Source: Epiperipatus broadwayi (taxonomy: Eukaryota; Onychophora; Udeonychophora; Euonychophora; Peripatidae). From it: DNA of 64,000 bases. This document shows, piece after piece, positions 37,110 through 48,499 of this stretch. Both the position numbers and the translations under genes were made by a program. Position 1 is the first letter of the stretch, and every line of letters starts with the position of its first letter. The stretch lies in NCBI GenBank assembly GCA_028023455.1, contig JAQFVV010012423.1:7670269-7734268 (forward strand), written 5' to 3'. The notes beneath the pieces are model-generated. The model was given only the letters and a program-made list of their open reading frames with translations. It was not told where the DNA came from and did no database searches.

Positions 37110-37567
37110 AAGCAATGTTAACCTACCCAGACTTTAATCAGTCATTTTATCTTCAAATGGATAACAGTGGCTATGGCCTGGGAGCTACCTTGTTCCAAGT
37201 TCATGGAGATAATCAACCGAGAGTCTTATGTTTTATCAGCCAGTTATTAAAAGGCTGAGAGTTGAATTATACTGTGACAGAGGAGGCTCTGGCAGTTATA
37301 TGGACCTTCCAAAAGTTCCAGCCATTTTGCCTTGGGTCACAAGTGGTTGTTATTACAGACCACAAAAGTTTAGAATTCCTGAACCATAGCTACTTAACCA
37401 ATAGCTGTTTGGTGAGGTGGATCCTGTTGCTTCAGGAATTCAATTATACAGTTCAATATTGTAAAGGGTCAGACAATGTAGTTGCAATGCATTGGGCTGA
37501 AACCCTATTAAGTTCGAACAACAACATTTATACGCAGATAATGTATGCATCACAGCGGCAGGTCTAA
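37110..37567 (+). pseudogene. Gypsy RNase H remnant
   Basis: LQMDNSGYGLGATLFQ at about 37153 (first catalytic Asp), an in-frame TGA at 37258-37260, then NYTVTEEALAVIWTFQKF and VVITDHKSLEFL, ending in a YCKGSDNVVA block. Family role: removes the RNA template during reverse transcription. Confidence 0.82.
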
Positions 37568-37826
37568 TCATAAAAGATGTTGAAACCAGTCTATGCCAGC
37601 TGGAAGATCATCAAAAGAATGATGATATTGCAGACAAGTGTTTGAAAATATTGAAAAGGAACCTGAATCATGAAGCTAACCCAGTGGAAGAACAGTGGAA
37701 ATGATATGCAATCAGAAAAAAGGTTTTGCAATACTGCATCAGTACTTCCACTAATCAGTGGCAAATTGTAATGCCTTTAAAGATGTGCAATCCACTTATT
37801 ATATACACCCATAGATTACATGGCCA

Positions 37827-38280
37827 TTGATAAAAGGGTGCAAAATTTACCAAAGAACCAAGCCACTGAATAAATCTTACTCAGGGTCCTTGAACCCAAT
37901 TCTTGCAAAAGAGCCTAATGAAATTCTAGCAGTGGATTACTATGGCCCCTTGCTCCCATTTCATCAGATGAAGTATTTAATGGTTGGGTATGACATATTC
38001 ACCAAATGGTAGTTGCATATTCCATACTTGAGGCTAATGCTGGAACACTATAAAAGTGTTACAAAACTGACATTTTAGCAAAGTGGGAAAACCACAAATA
38101 ATCATTTCTGATCGTGGCACCCCATTTGTCTCTACTGAATGGAAAAAATGGATCAGCAAGGAGAATATAAAGCACATACTGACATCTACTTGTAACCCTC
38201 AATCCAACCCATGCGAACATGTAATGCAGGAGCTGGGTTGGTTATTCAGGATATTCTTGAATGCGAATCACCATGGATGA
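37827..38280 (+). pseudogene. Gypsy integrase core remnant
   Basis: GCKIYQRTKP (end of the zinc-binding part), LAVDYYGPLLP (first catalytic Asp), then after a frameshift IIISDRGTPFVS (second Asp) and NPCEHVMQELG (Glu). All three D,D,E positions are visible but in separate frames. Non-functional. Confidence 0.82.
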
Positions 38281-38315
38281 ATTGACCAGATTCAATGAGT
38301 AGTCAACTAGATTAA

Positions 38316-38717
38316 TTGGATGCTGAGTCTGTCAACAGTTTTGCACCTGTGCAACTTCATTATGGGAAATCTATACCCATGCTTTCCTGTACAAAAATTT
38401 TGATAGTACTAGATATTATTAATAAGGATCAAGAAAAGGCTCTTCAACAGTTAACAAAGAGTAGCAAGATATGGAAGAGAAATATGGGAGCTCATCCCAC
38501 CAGCTTTCAAGTTGGAGATCAAGTGATGGTTCATGGATGTCCAGTAAGTCATCCTGAATGATACATATATAAGAAGTTTCAGGATATTTATGAAGGCCCA
38601 TATACAATAATGAAGCAATATGGGAATAATGCATTTACAGTAACAGAAGCAGGAAAAGGTAAGGGAACATTCAACGCAAGTTTGTTAGGACCCTTTGTGG
38701 AGGTAGTTTATGCATGA
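38316..38717 (+). pseudogene. Gypsy integrase C-terminal part with GPY/F module
   Basis: FAPVQLHYGKSIPML, then HPTSFQVGDQVMVH, then KFQDIYEGPYTIMKQYG in a shifted frame, ending at a TGA at 38715-38717. The same module is fused to gag in the nested element, showing that the two elements are related. Confidence 0.75.
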
Positions 38718-38734
38718 ATTTGTGTTTTTATGTT

Positions 38735-38750
38735 GAGGTGGGTGGATGAT
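38735..38750 (+). promoter_or_regulatory. Candidate polypurine tract
   Basis: GAGGTGGGTGGATGAT, then TGAGCAAGGC. This is the expected place and composition for the plus-strand primer of a Gypsy element, and would put the right LTR start at 38751. The left LTR does not clearly contain the following 300-380 bases, so either it is truncated or the LTR starts later. Confidence 0.4.
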
Positions 38751-39067
38751 TGAGCAAGGCTGTTTGAATGCATTGTGTTCATGATGCTCCAAAGTACATG
38801 CTCGGCACTATCCAGACCTGGATGTTGAGCTCCTAGAGTAGTCCAGCAGTAATTGATAGGGATTATAAATAGACCATGTGAATAGACCTCTAAGACTCAC
38901 AAGATGATGAGCAGGGCTGGCTCAGCACCAAATATATTTTCTGGCTCCTATTCTTAATTGGATCTCTCTCTAGGTACAGGAGAGATAGTGCTTAAAAATG
39001 AGGTATTTTCTCATGACATCATGGGGCATTGTGTGCTGGTAGTCCATACTTGGCCATCTGTTTGTCC

Positions 39068-41845
39068 TGAAATTGGAGGCTGCAGTTCACATATTTACTT
39101 TTCCCATCTCATTCTACTTATTAATCAGCTTATGTCATGCAAGCACCCCTCCCCCACTTAAAGCTATCAAGATAAAATAAAAAAGCTGACTTCAGAACAA
39201 AGAAATAAAAAGATGCCAGCAATTTAAAAATTAATATTTTAAAATAATAAAAGTACTGTTAAAATATAGTATCTTGCGAAAGTTTAATGTTTACAGATTG
39301 TTAAAAAGAAGGCTGTAATTAATAGTTAATAATAATAAAAAAAGATTGCCATGAGCATAAAAATCAATAGACGTTTTTCAAAAACATCAGATAAGAGTCA
39401 TTAGAATCTATTCCCACCAAAAATAGATGCCCAATGAGGATTGGAAAAAACACATGGTCCTCTGAGAGGGTTGGTATTAGATTGATCCCCAAGACTGATA
39501 GATAAGAAAAGCATAAAGAGATAAGTAGGGAAGTAGAGATTGCTTAAGAGATTTTTGTGCAGACATATGGTTAGAAAGCATCGAGACTGTTATTAGGGAA
39601 ACCCATATTATATGACTACTATCCCAACAAAACTTGTAGCACTGTGAATAATAAAAAGAAGGAAACTGTAGCTAATAAAATATTAAATGAAGAAACAAGT
39701 GGTTAAAATATTATATCTTCAAATGTCTGGGTAATCAAAAATAGATTTCTCTCTTCTCTGTTCTCTGTTCAGTTATGAAGTAACATAAAATCAAGACCTG
39801 TGAACTGACCATCGACTTGTTAAGTTCTCAGAATACTGCTCATTGATTGCAAAATTTATGGTGAACTGCTAGCAGATGCAGGTTCAAGTAGGGAAGTTGT
39901 ACACCTTTTATAATAGCCTTTTTATAATATGTAAAAATATTTTGTAAATTGTTTTTATGAAGTTAAAATATAATATAATGAGATGTTACTTTTAAATTGA
40001 TTGATTGTAAGTAATACAAAAAGGAAATATATTTAAAAATGGAATGCATTGGAGTAATAGGTGAAATAAAAATATTTTGTAAGATGCATTTATTATGTTA
40101 ATTTATGATTTAATAAAATGCCATTTTCTGGATTGATTGATTACCAAAATGATGCAAAAAAATATTTATTCTAAATGATGGTTATTATTTTACAAAAAAA
40201 AAGCTTTGATAGAATGAATTGCCTCTGAAACCACACATACATAAATTAAGGAAATGTTTATACATGCTTATATATGTGAATTAAGAAATAATAACTTCAA
40301 ATCACACTGATATGATGAATAAGTGGTTCAAACCCACACCAAATATAATAATTAATAATAAATCTCTTCCAAATAATGTCTTCAAACTGCATTGAAATGA
40401 TGAATGAGTTGTTCAAATCCACACATAATATATTAAGTAATTGTAAATCTCTTCCAAATAATGACTTCAAACTACATTGAAATGATGAATAAGTGGTTCA
40501 AACCCACACATAATATATTAAGTAATAATAAATCTCTTCCAAATAATGACTTCAAACCTCACTGATATGATGAATAAGTGGTTCAAACCCTCACATAATA
40601 TATTAAGTAATAATAAATCTCTTCCAAATAATGACTTCAAAGTGCATTGAAATGATGAATAAGTGGTTCAAAACCACTCATAATATATTAAGTAATACTA
40701 AATCTCTTCCAAATAATGACTTCAAACTGCACTGATATGATGAATAAGTGGTTCAAACCCACACAATATATTAAGTAATAATAAATCTCTTTCAAATAAT
40801 GACTTCAAACTGCACTGATGAATAAGTGGTTCAAACCCACACATAATATATTAAGTAATAATAAATCTCTTCCAAATAATGATTTCAAACTGCATTGAAA
40901 TTATGAATAAGTGGTTCAAACCCACACATAATATATTAACTAATACTAAATCTCTTCCAAATAATGACTTCAAATTGTATTGAAATAATGAATAAGTGTT
41001 TCAAACCCACACATAATATATTAAGTAATAATAAATCTCTACCAATGATGAATAAGTGGTTCAAACACACACATAATGTATTAAGTAATAATAAATCTCT
41101 TCCAAATAATGACTTCAACCTGTACGAATATGATGATTAAGTGGTTCAAGTTCACACTTGTAGGATATGTAAAATAAAAACAAATATTTTGGGATTCCTG
41201 GATTAAAACCAATATTTCTAGATATCTGGATTAAAATAAATATACTTCAAGATACTTGGATTAGAATAAATATTTCAAGATCCCTAAATAAATTAATTGC
41301 TTCTATAAACATGGATACATATCTATGCAGATGAGGGAGCATCAAACCTAGAAGGACAATTCCCATTCAGGAACAATAAAAAAAAAACATCTGTAATGTG
41401 CACACAGATATGAAGACAGCCAGTACAGACACTGTCAACAAACTTTTCCTTCTTCTTCTTTAAAAACTTATTAGTTATATTGTTATTAAATAAAATTGTT
41501 TCAAAATAAATACTACCTTTTGTCAACTTCATTTGCATCATTAATCCATTTATGCACTGGTTCACAAGAATCTCATGCCTCCTGAGCTATGTTCAGCATA
41601 ACCAGACAACAGTAAGTAAGGTTATAGTGAGATGGAACTCTAGGGACACCATTTGGAAAACCAAACACATAAATTTCTAGATGCTTCCAGTTTCTATGGT
41701 GCTACATGCTCTGATGAGCAAGAAATATTGCTGTAGGTGGGGTAACATCTGCATTGGGGAATACCAATTGATAATTTCTTTCTGCAATATGCTCATCAGG
41801 AAATAAAACCAACAAAGAGTGGGGTTGGTTGTGCGTCCGGTTACA
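39068..41845 (+). repeat. Right LTR of outer Gypsy
   Basis: Firm similarity to the left LTR from about 39133 to the CA end at 41845. It is longer than the left LTR mainly because the 85-bp satellite at 40286-41150 is larger by seven units (about 595 bases). It has no nested insertion, so it shows the empty site GTGAACTGACC at about 39797. Confidence 0.75.
40286..41150. repeat. 85-bp LTR satellite, eleven units (one shortened)
   Basis: Units start near 40286, 40371, 40456, 40541, 40626, 40711, 40794, 40874, 40959, 41042 (truncated) and 41104. Most contain GGTTCAAACCC, which fits the pol III B-box consensus. Open frames here are repeat artefacts. Confidence 0.92.
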
Positions 41846-41849
41846 ATAT

Positions 41850-42844
41850 ATATATATTCCTTCTTTTCTTCATATACTATTTTGTCTCAATAGAAAATTT
41901 ATTGTTAAATTGCTCATTTTTTGTGGTACCAGCTATCTTTCTTGCAGTTTTTAATAGAGGGTCAGTTATTTTCTTACAGATTTCAGTCAAATCTGAACCA
42001 TTTCCAAAGTCAGTTAATATTTTAAACAATTTGCAAGCTCTAATTTACTTTCATTGGAACATTTTTAAAGATTGACAATATAAACTGTTAATATGAGCTT
42101 TCTTAATATTTTATGTCTCTCTAGTTAATCCAATTCTTCTCTATTTTTATTTGAATGCTTTCATATCCATTTAGCATTTTTCTTGGAATTTTTTTTTTGC
42201 AAATTCTAGAGGTCTCTATCCTCTCTCCTAACACTATAAGCAAATTTACTACCAGAATGTTCATATTTCAATTGTTTATCAATTTTTTAAAATATCATTT
42301 ACTTTCTGATTTGAACTGGTCTTGCTGCTAATCAGTTTGGGTCTTCATTTATGTTTCATTGGCTGATGTCCAGAAAGTAGTAAAGATATTAATATTTATA
42401 TTTTTACATTATATTATTACTATTCATATGCATTATAGTTCTAATGATAGATGAATTTCTCACAAGTATAGGCTTATAACTGCTTCATGCTCCACCACTT
42501 CAACATCTTACCTTCTTACAGTTTTGATGCATTTCAGCTCCCTTGCTTCTGCTGGGCTTATACAATCTCAATATTCACAATCTTTCTGAATTATCACTCC
42601 TCTTATTCTAAAATAGATTAGTTACAGATTCTACTGTCAATCATCTTTATCATAGACACATGGAAAATTATATATGTTCTTGCAAGGTTTCAGCTAGTGA
42701 CTACATAGTAATAATAGCTCTTAGCAGCTCAACTATACCTATGTGTTCTTATTGAGGCAAAACATGTTTTTTTTTTAATCAATGAATTTGCTGAAATTAA
42801 ATAATTATTGCTAAATGTGTGTGTATATTTATGTATACACAAAA
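41850..42844 (-). pseudogene. RTE LINE fragment, 5' portion of the split copy
   Basis: 41860-42000 matches 54515-54640 (TTCCTTCTTTTCTTCATA, ACCAGCTATCTTT, GCAGTTTTTAA). Continues the copy that breaks off at 23592. No open frame is left, and the part beyond 42,250 is not clearly assigned. Confidence 0.6.
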
Positions 42845-43760
42845 TACGTATAACTAGTAAAACTAAACGGATTGCTAATTGTGTATTATAAGTAATAAAG
42901 ATATATTAATGCTAAACTAAAAGTATATGCGTGGATGCCAAGGACATTCACAATATTTGATAAAGCATTTGGTTGTATAACATTTCCAAAGAAATTAAAG
43001 CTATAGACCAACAAGATATAGATTTGTTAAATTCTGAAGAATATCAAAATGCAAAAGATTCACATTGATAAGGATGTAAGTCAAGATGATTCTGTATCTC
43101 CAAAACTTTTTATATGTGGATTAAAATGGAAAGCTAAAAAAAGTAAGAATGCATGAAGATAATATATTTAAGTCATCTAGATTTTGCTCTTTTATCAAAT
43201 AATATTACAGAGAATTAGCAAATGTTGTAAGAGTTATCAAATAAAAGAAAAAAGAAAAAAACAGGTCTAAAAATACGTGCTAAAATTTCTGAAGTAATGT
43301 TCAACAGATTTTCAGAGAAGTAAAAAGTGAAGATTGATAAACATGAATTACAAGAAATTAACAATTACAAATGTCTTGGGCAAATTATTAAAGCTAATGG
43401 AATCATAATAGATTAAATTAATCATAGAATAACACTTAGATGGAAAGATTTTGGTAGAAATAATATTAAAAAAAAAATGCCTATACGTTTGAAAAAGATT
43501 TTAAATAAATGCATTTTACAAATTTTTATTATAGATGAGAGATTAGAACAATGAGATTTCTGACAACAAAAAGTGATCTAAAGTGGAACTATTTAGGGGA
43601 GAGAATAAAAAGATATGATTAAAAGAATTAAGAGAATGAACTGGAACTGGGCTACACATATTGTTAGAAAAGATAATAATAGGAGGACAACAGAAATCTT
43701 AAAGTGGTTTCCAATTATAAATAACCTAGAAAGAAATCATTGTGAGATAGATGGATGAAA
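42845..43760 (+). pseudogene. RTE LINE fragment, plus strand
   Basis: Starts with the 130-base stretch also present, inverted, at 22745-22870. It then reads through RT blocks in broken frames: FDKAFGCI-like at about 42957, QDDSVSPKLF at about 43083, GLKWKAK, and further NNYKCLGQIIKANG at about 43360 and MKKIRK-like at the end. A foldback element has been added right at its 3' end. Confidence 0.7.
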
Positions 43761-44340
43761 TAAGAAAGTTTAAACCACTAAAACATCACATGATCACCAT
43801 TTCCTATGCTTACACAAGCTGCTAAAACAGTAGCAAATCTCTCCATTCATAGTGCCACCCAGTGCAAGCCAAAGTAATCAATGGATGCTAGAAGGTTTGT
43901 GCATCAAAATCACTATCTAGTGCCTACTCATCATGATTTCCCTTGAATGCACTACTATATGAAGTGTGTTGCTACTGTTTTAACAGCTTATCAATCTTGG
44001 CTAAAGAATGATAATGACTATGGTTATAAAAACACAAAAAGACAGTAAAATTCATAAATACTGAACTAGGTTCAGATCTGTATAACTATACGAGTAAATA
44101 ACCTTGGATTGAAAAAGTTGTTTTTTTATTCTGGATTCGTAGATTTATAGCTAAAAAAGGGGCAGCTTGAGGGTTGCATTAGATCCAGGGATCTCAGTAC
44201 TCTCAGAGCCATGACTCCTCACTTATGAGTAGTTAGACAAGGATTTTGATACACAACATTTTAGAATCTACTGACTACAATGACTTGCACTGGGTGTCAC
44301 TATTGCATGGAGAAAATTGCTACTGTTTTAATAAAAAGTT
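43761..44340. mobile_element. Foldback element, copy 3
   Basis: TTAAACCACTAAAACATCAC (end motif), then a hairpin with arms GCTAAAACAGTAGCAA (about 43822) and TTGCTACTGTTTTAACAGC (about 43968), then a second, inverted half (GGGTTGCATTAGATCC, ACTGACTACAATGACTTGCA) ending TTGCTACTGTTTTAATA. The middle at 44000-44150 is unrelated. Confidence 0.65.
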
Positions 44341-44344
44341 TATT

Positions 44345-45235
44345 GGACTATGTAGATAAGAGATGCTATACGTCAGAGAAATTGGATTAAACTTGGATTA
44401 ACCTTCTACTGCAATGGATCTATAATGATTTAAAATGATAAGGGTGATGAATATATATTGTACACTTGCTTAAAGAAAATCTAAACTAACTACAGAATAA
44501 CTATCATAAACTAAAATCCAGTACTTAAACAATGATTACTAAAGATAATTACTATTAGGACTAGCTCAAAATACACTACTAACCTATTATATTTAATAAA
44601 ATCAATATTTTAAATCAATATTTCATAATAAATATAATAAACTAACCAAGCTAAAATATAATAATACTATAACAATAATAAATAATTAGGGTTCAAATTA
44701 AATATCTCATTTATTATACTAATAATATTAACTACAACTAGCTCATAGAATTATAATTAAAATATGGTTCAATTAAAATACTAATAAAAAAAATTTATGA
44801 AGACTCTTAACATGAGACATTCAGCAAGGTACAATGGCTTAACATTGAGGATATATCCCCAAAAGATATTCAATGGCATAAGAATATTACTTCTACTTAT
44901 ATGATATAACAAAACTACCTCATAATACTCTCATGTCTTTAAATACACATAGAATAATCCTAACTTATAATCTTATCAAATTTATTATGGAAAAACAATA
45001 AATGTAATTACTATTCTTTTATAACATACTATTTAAAATCTAACATAAACTGATAATTCTTATTCATCATTATTTTATACATACTCTCTAATTATTTTAA
45101 AATCTTGGGTTCATTACTAACAATAATCATAAAACAAATTAATACCCTGTAATTAAATATAATGAGGGATTTTACATATATTTAACTACCCTCACAAAAC
45201 AAACAATAACAAACAGTATACTTTAACAACTCTTA
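44345..45235. other. AT-rich sequence without recognised gene
   Basis: Rich in AATAAT-type repeats. No protein-like frame seen. Confidence 0.5.
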
Positions 45236-45241
45236 AAATTA

Positions 45242-45654
45242 AACCACTAAACATCACATGATCACTATCTCATACTAGCACAATAATTGTTATTAAACAA
45301 TTCAAAACAAAACAACACTCTCCATATAGTAGTGCCATCTTGTGCTATTGAGCTTGGATTGAAAATATTAATAGTGTTTTCAATTTCATTCTCATAGTTT
45401 TGTAGTTAAATAGAGTTAAAAGGTGGGTGCTGGAGGGTTGCATTAGATCCTAAGATCTAGGTGCAGTGCTCTCAGATCCAAGGCTCCTCACTGATGAAGG
45501 CCACAAGCCAGAAACTAGTCTGGGGATATTGGATGAGTAGGCACTAGATAGGGATTTTATGCACAAGCCTTCTGGCATCCATTGATTGCTCTTGTTAGCA
45601 CAAGATGGCACTACTATATGGAGAGTGTTGTTTTGTTTTGAATTGTTTAATAAC
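45242..45654. mobile_element. Foldback element, copy 4
   Basis: Arms 45288-45345 and 45597-45654 are perfect 58-bp complements (core CACTCTCCATATAGTAGTGC). Between them lies the family's middle: GGGTTGCATTAGATCC, CAGATCCAAGGCTCCTCACT and AGTCTGGGGATATTGG. The end motif CATCACATGATCACTAT lies just outside the left arm. The perfect arms suggest this copy is the youngest. Confidence 0.85.
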
Positions 45655-45659
45655 TCTTA

Positions 45660-47825
45660 AAATCACATTTATTTGACTATTAAATATATTCCAATAAAAC
45701 ATAAGTAAAACAATACATTCTGATAAAATATATAATTTTTTATTTAATGTGGCATTCATAGAGTATATTATATTTTCAATGTAATTGCAATATTAAATAT
45801 CTCAAATTGGTATTGGATCATTTTGAAATAATCACCAATGACTATGTCTTCAATAATAATAATAATAATTATGATAATATACTTTTATTAATCAATCGTG
45901 TATAGTAATAATAATATTCTAAAATAATCTTTACAAATCATGTGCAAACAAGTAATGTTTCAAACCATTAATCTTTATAGATCATGTATGCGGGTATGAA
46001 GAATCAAAGAAAATCACTCAGACAAATCAAACTCCAAAAAAAATGTAATTTTAAAACATTAACAATTTTATTATAATTTAACAACATTATACTTATAACA
46101 CAATAAATTATATAAAAAAAATAATTTGAAAAATATTTACAAACTACAATATAAAATTATGTAAAAATTAAAATATTTACACAATAAAATATAATAAATA
46201 AATGAACATAAGTTAGCCTTCATTCCGACTACCCAATATGGAAAATAAAATCATAACAGTATCTTATAATAGTGATATACTATTTTTGTCAATAGGACAA
46301 CAACATTCTGTTGTTACTATAATGACAAGGCAATGACAATCAATAATATGATTTGTTAAATTTATATTATGTTTCATAGTATTTAAAAATATTTATAATT
46401 ATGTAATACTTATGAATATAGGTTTAAATTAAAACACACACTTATCTAGACTTCGCATATAATGTAATATTTAAAATTATTAAAACACTTATTTTGCATT
46501 TCAGTAAAGCATTTATCTTAATCTTAGGATATTCTCAAGTATTTTAATGCAAGAAATTTTAAATAAAGAAAAATATAGTTATGCGTCCCTTCATAAAATT
46601 AATTACTTGTAAAAAAATATTTAAAATATAATTTCATAGCTTTTCTCCATTTTTATAATATCACCCTTCTTATAATCAATTCAAACTGTATTAACAAATT
46701 ACATTGTTTGATATATTTTACATTTTTACTCATTTTCCTACTTTACAGCCATCATAGTATTCAAATCACACTTTCATCACTCTTTCAATCCAGTCAAAAT
46801 ATGCATTTATATTTGAGTTTAATAATCTCTAGCTTTTACAAATCATTTACAGGAATATCAAATCATTCCTCTCCTATTTTATTATAACAAATAGTAAATA
46901 ATTCAATATTATTTGTGATAGAAGTTTTTTTTACCTCATCTTGCCTTCACAAAAATTTCCAACTTTTAATAGTTTAGCCATTACTCTAACCGTCTTTTTT
47001 TTAACAAAAACTATCGTTTACAATGTATCACTAGCGCGATTGATAGTGATTATATTGAGGAATATAGAATAACAATAATCACTCAAACGAGTAAGAGAAA
47101 GTATCATCATCATAGATACAGTGCTTAAAGGTCCATTTTTTTATCAGGCATCTTAAATTAAGGTCATGGTTTTTATGTCACCTCTTATTGACTATAAAAA
47201 GAATGCAACTGTCCATGGAAAAACTACTATACAGTCCTTTGTTACCTGTAAATTTTAAAAAATTCAATATCCTAATATATCCTAATACCTAGGATTTCAT
47301 TTAATAATTACTTTCCCAACCACAATCCTATATCTTGAACATGCTGAATAATTCTGCTAACATTGCAAAAAAAAATACAAGCCACACTACAAAAATAATT
47401 TCCAAAATACTTTTCTAAAAAACAACAACGATTTAATATTCATTTCAAGATGGTTCAAAGTATTTTAGATACAAATGATTTTGATAAAACATTCATTAGT
47501 ATCATACGTTTATTCATTTATTATAGCATTATATAATTTAGAGATCAATACTTTCATATCATTGTATCTCAACAGATACCATCCACAATAATGACATATT
47601 AACAACTCAATCATGTTCTAAAATATATGCATATTCAAACATTTATGAGGAAAAATACTTAAAATACCTTTAGATAATTTATAAGGCATTCCTTTACATT
47701 TCCTTTTCCTTTATAGAATACATAATATGCTAATAATCATATAAATGATTTGTCTAACTTTTAAAATATTGATACAATATGACAAATAAGAATAAAGTAT
47801 TAATTAAAAAATATTTTAAAAATAT
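45660..47825. other. AT-rich sequence without recognised gene
   Basis: Very AT-rich. Only short hydrophobic frames. One GC-containing patch near 47020-47130 shows no pattern. Confidence 0.5.
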
Positions 47826-47829
47826 TTTA

Positions 47830-47919
47830 TCAAAAATACAATACAAACACATAATATGTTACCATAATTCCAACAATTATTAGAATTATAATCAGCAATC
47901 CACTTCTTTTCTCGACCAT
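47830..47919 (-). CDS. Possible 29-residue membrane micropeptide
   Basis: ATG to TGA, starting MVEKRSG followed by an uninterrupted hydrophobic segment (LLIIILIIVGIMVTYYVFVL). The layout, a short charged N-terminus and one membrane helix, and the length are like SERCA-regulating peptides such as sarcolamban. A splice acceptor (TTTTTCTGACAG) lies about 33 bases upstream. Against it: AT-rich DNA yields Ile/Leu/Phe runs by chance, the start context is mediocre, and an overlapping upstream ATG exists. No family identity claimed. Confidence 0.2.
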   Translation of the reverse strand: MVEKRSGLLIIILIIVGIMVTYYVFVLYF

Positions 47920-48389
47920 CCAGCATCAAATGAGCTATAAGCATTTATTATCTGTCAGAAAAATTAATTTCAGAAACCTATTTTTCTTCATTTATTAAGA
48001 ACTAATCTATTTTAATATGAAACAAAGAACACATTTATAATAAATATGTTAATTAAACATTATTTAAAAATATTATCACTAAGTTAATATAATAAAAAAA
48101 AATTCAAACTTACTAAAATCTTTATATGTTTCCATTTTTCCTAGCATCTTGCTTTTTTTGCCAAGATATTAGTAAAAACTTTTAAACGAAACTGTTTTCT
48201 TCTCCCATTGATGTTTAAAAAATTGCATAAATGGCAAAGCCAAAAAATCTTGGAAAAATATTGTTCAACTTTGGAAGATAAATATGTTATTCAGTCTATT
48301 TTCTGTATATTTATCCAGATAATCAATATATCAATGGGAAAACATTTATGAATCCATTTTTATATTTAACAATATATTCTTTACTTATG

Positions 48390-48397
48390 TATATTTC
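48390..48397. repeat. Left target-site duplication TATATTTC
   Basis: 8 bp, identical to 51064-51071. Confidence 0.85.
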
Positions 48398-48499
48398 GGT
48401 TCTCATCTGATCCTTCGTGTCAGCCGCTAGAGGGGCAATTTCTAACCAAAAAACACATTAATATAACGTTCCCGGGCTAGCGATTCTCTATTAATATTG

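Larger units (their letters stand above)
23597..41845 (+). mobile_element. Outer Ty3/Gypsy LTR retrotransposon (with a nested element in its left LTR)
   Basis: Order: left LTR part 1 (23597-24301), nested element (24302-32213), left LTR part 2 (32214-33677), internal gag-pol (33678 to about 38750), right LTR (to 41845). Both LTRs end in CA and share long similarity with roughly a tenth of positions changed, so the insertion is old. It sits inside the minus-strand LINE, which continues on both sides. The left boundary is uncertain: ATAT before 23597 and after 41845 could be the target duplication, but the sequence there is low-complexity. The right LTR may start as early as 38751, just after a purine tract. 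All genes are broken. Confidence 0.8.

Noticed and set aside
40286-41150. Regularly spaced repeats considered as a CRISPR-like array
   Set aside because: Eukaryotic sequence. The whole 85-bp unit repeats without unique spacers, and the same unit sits in both LTRs.
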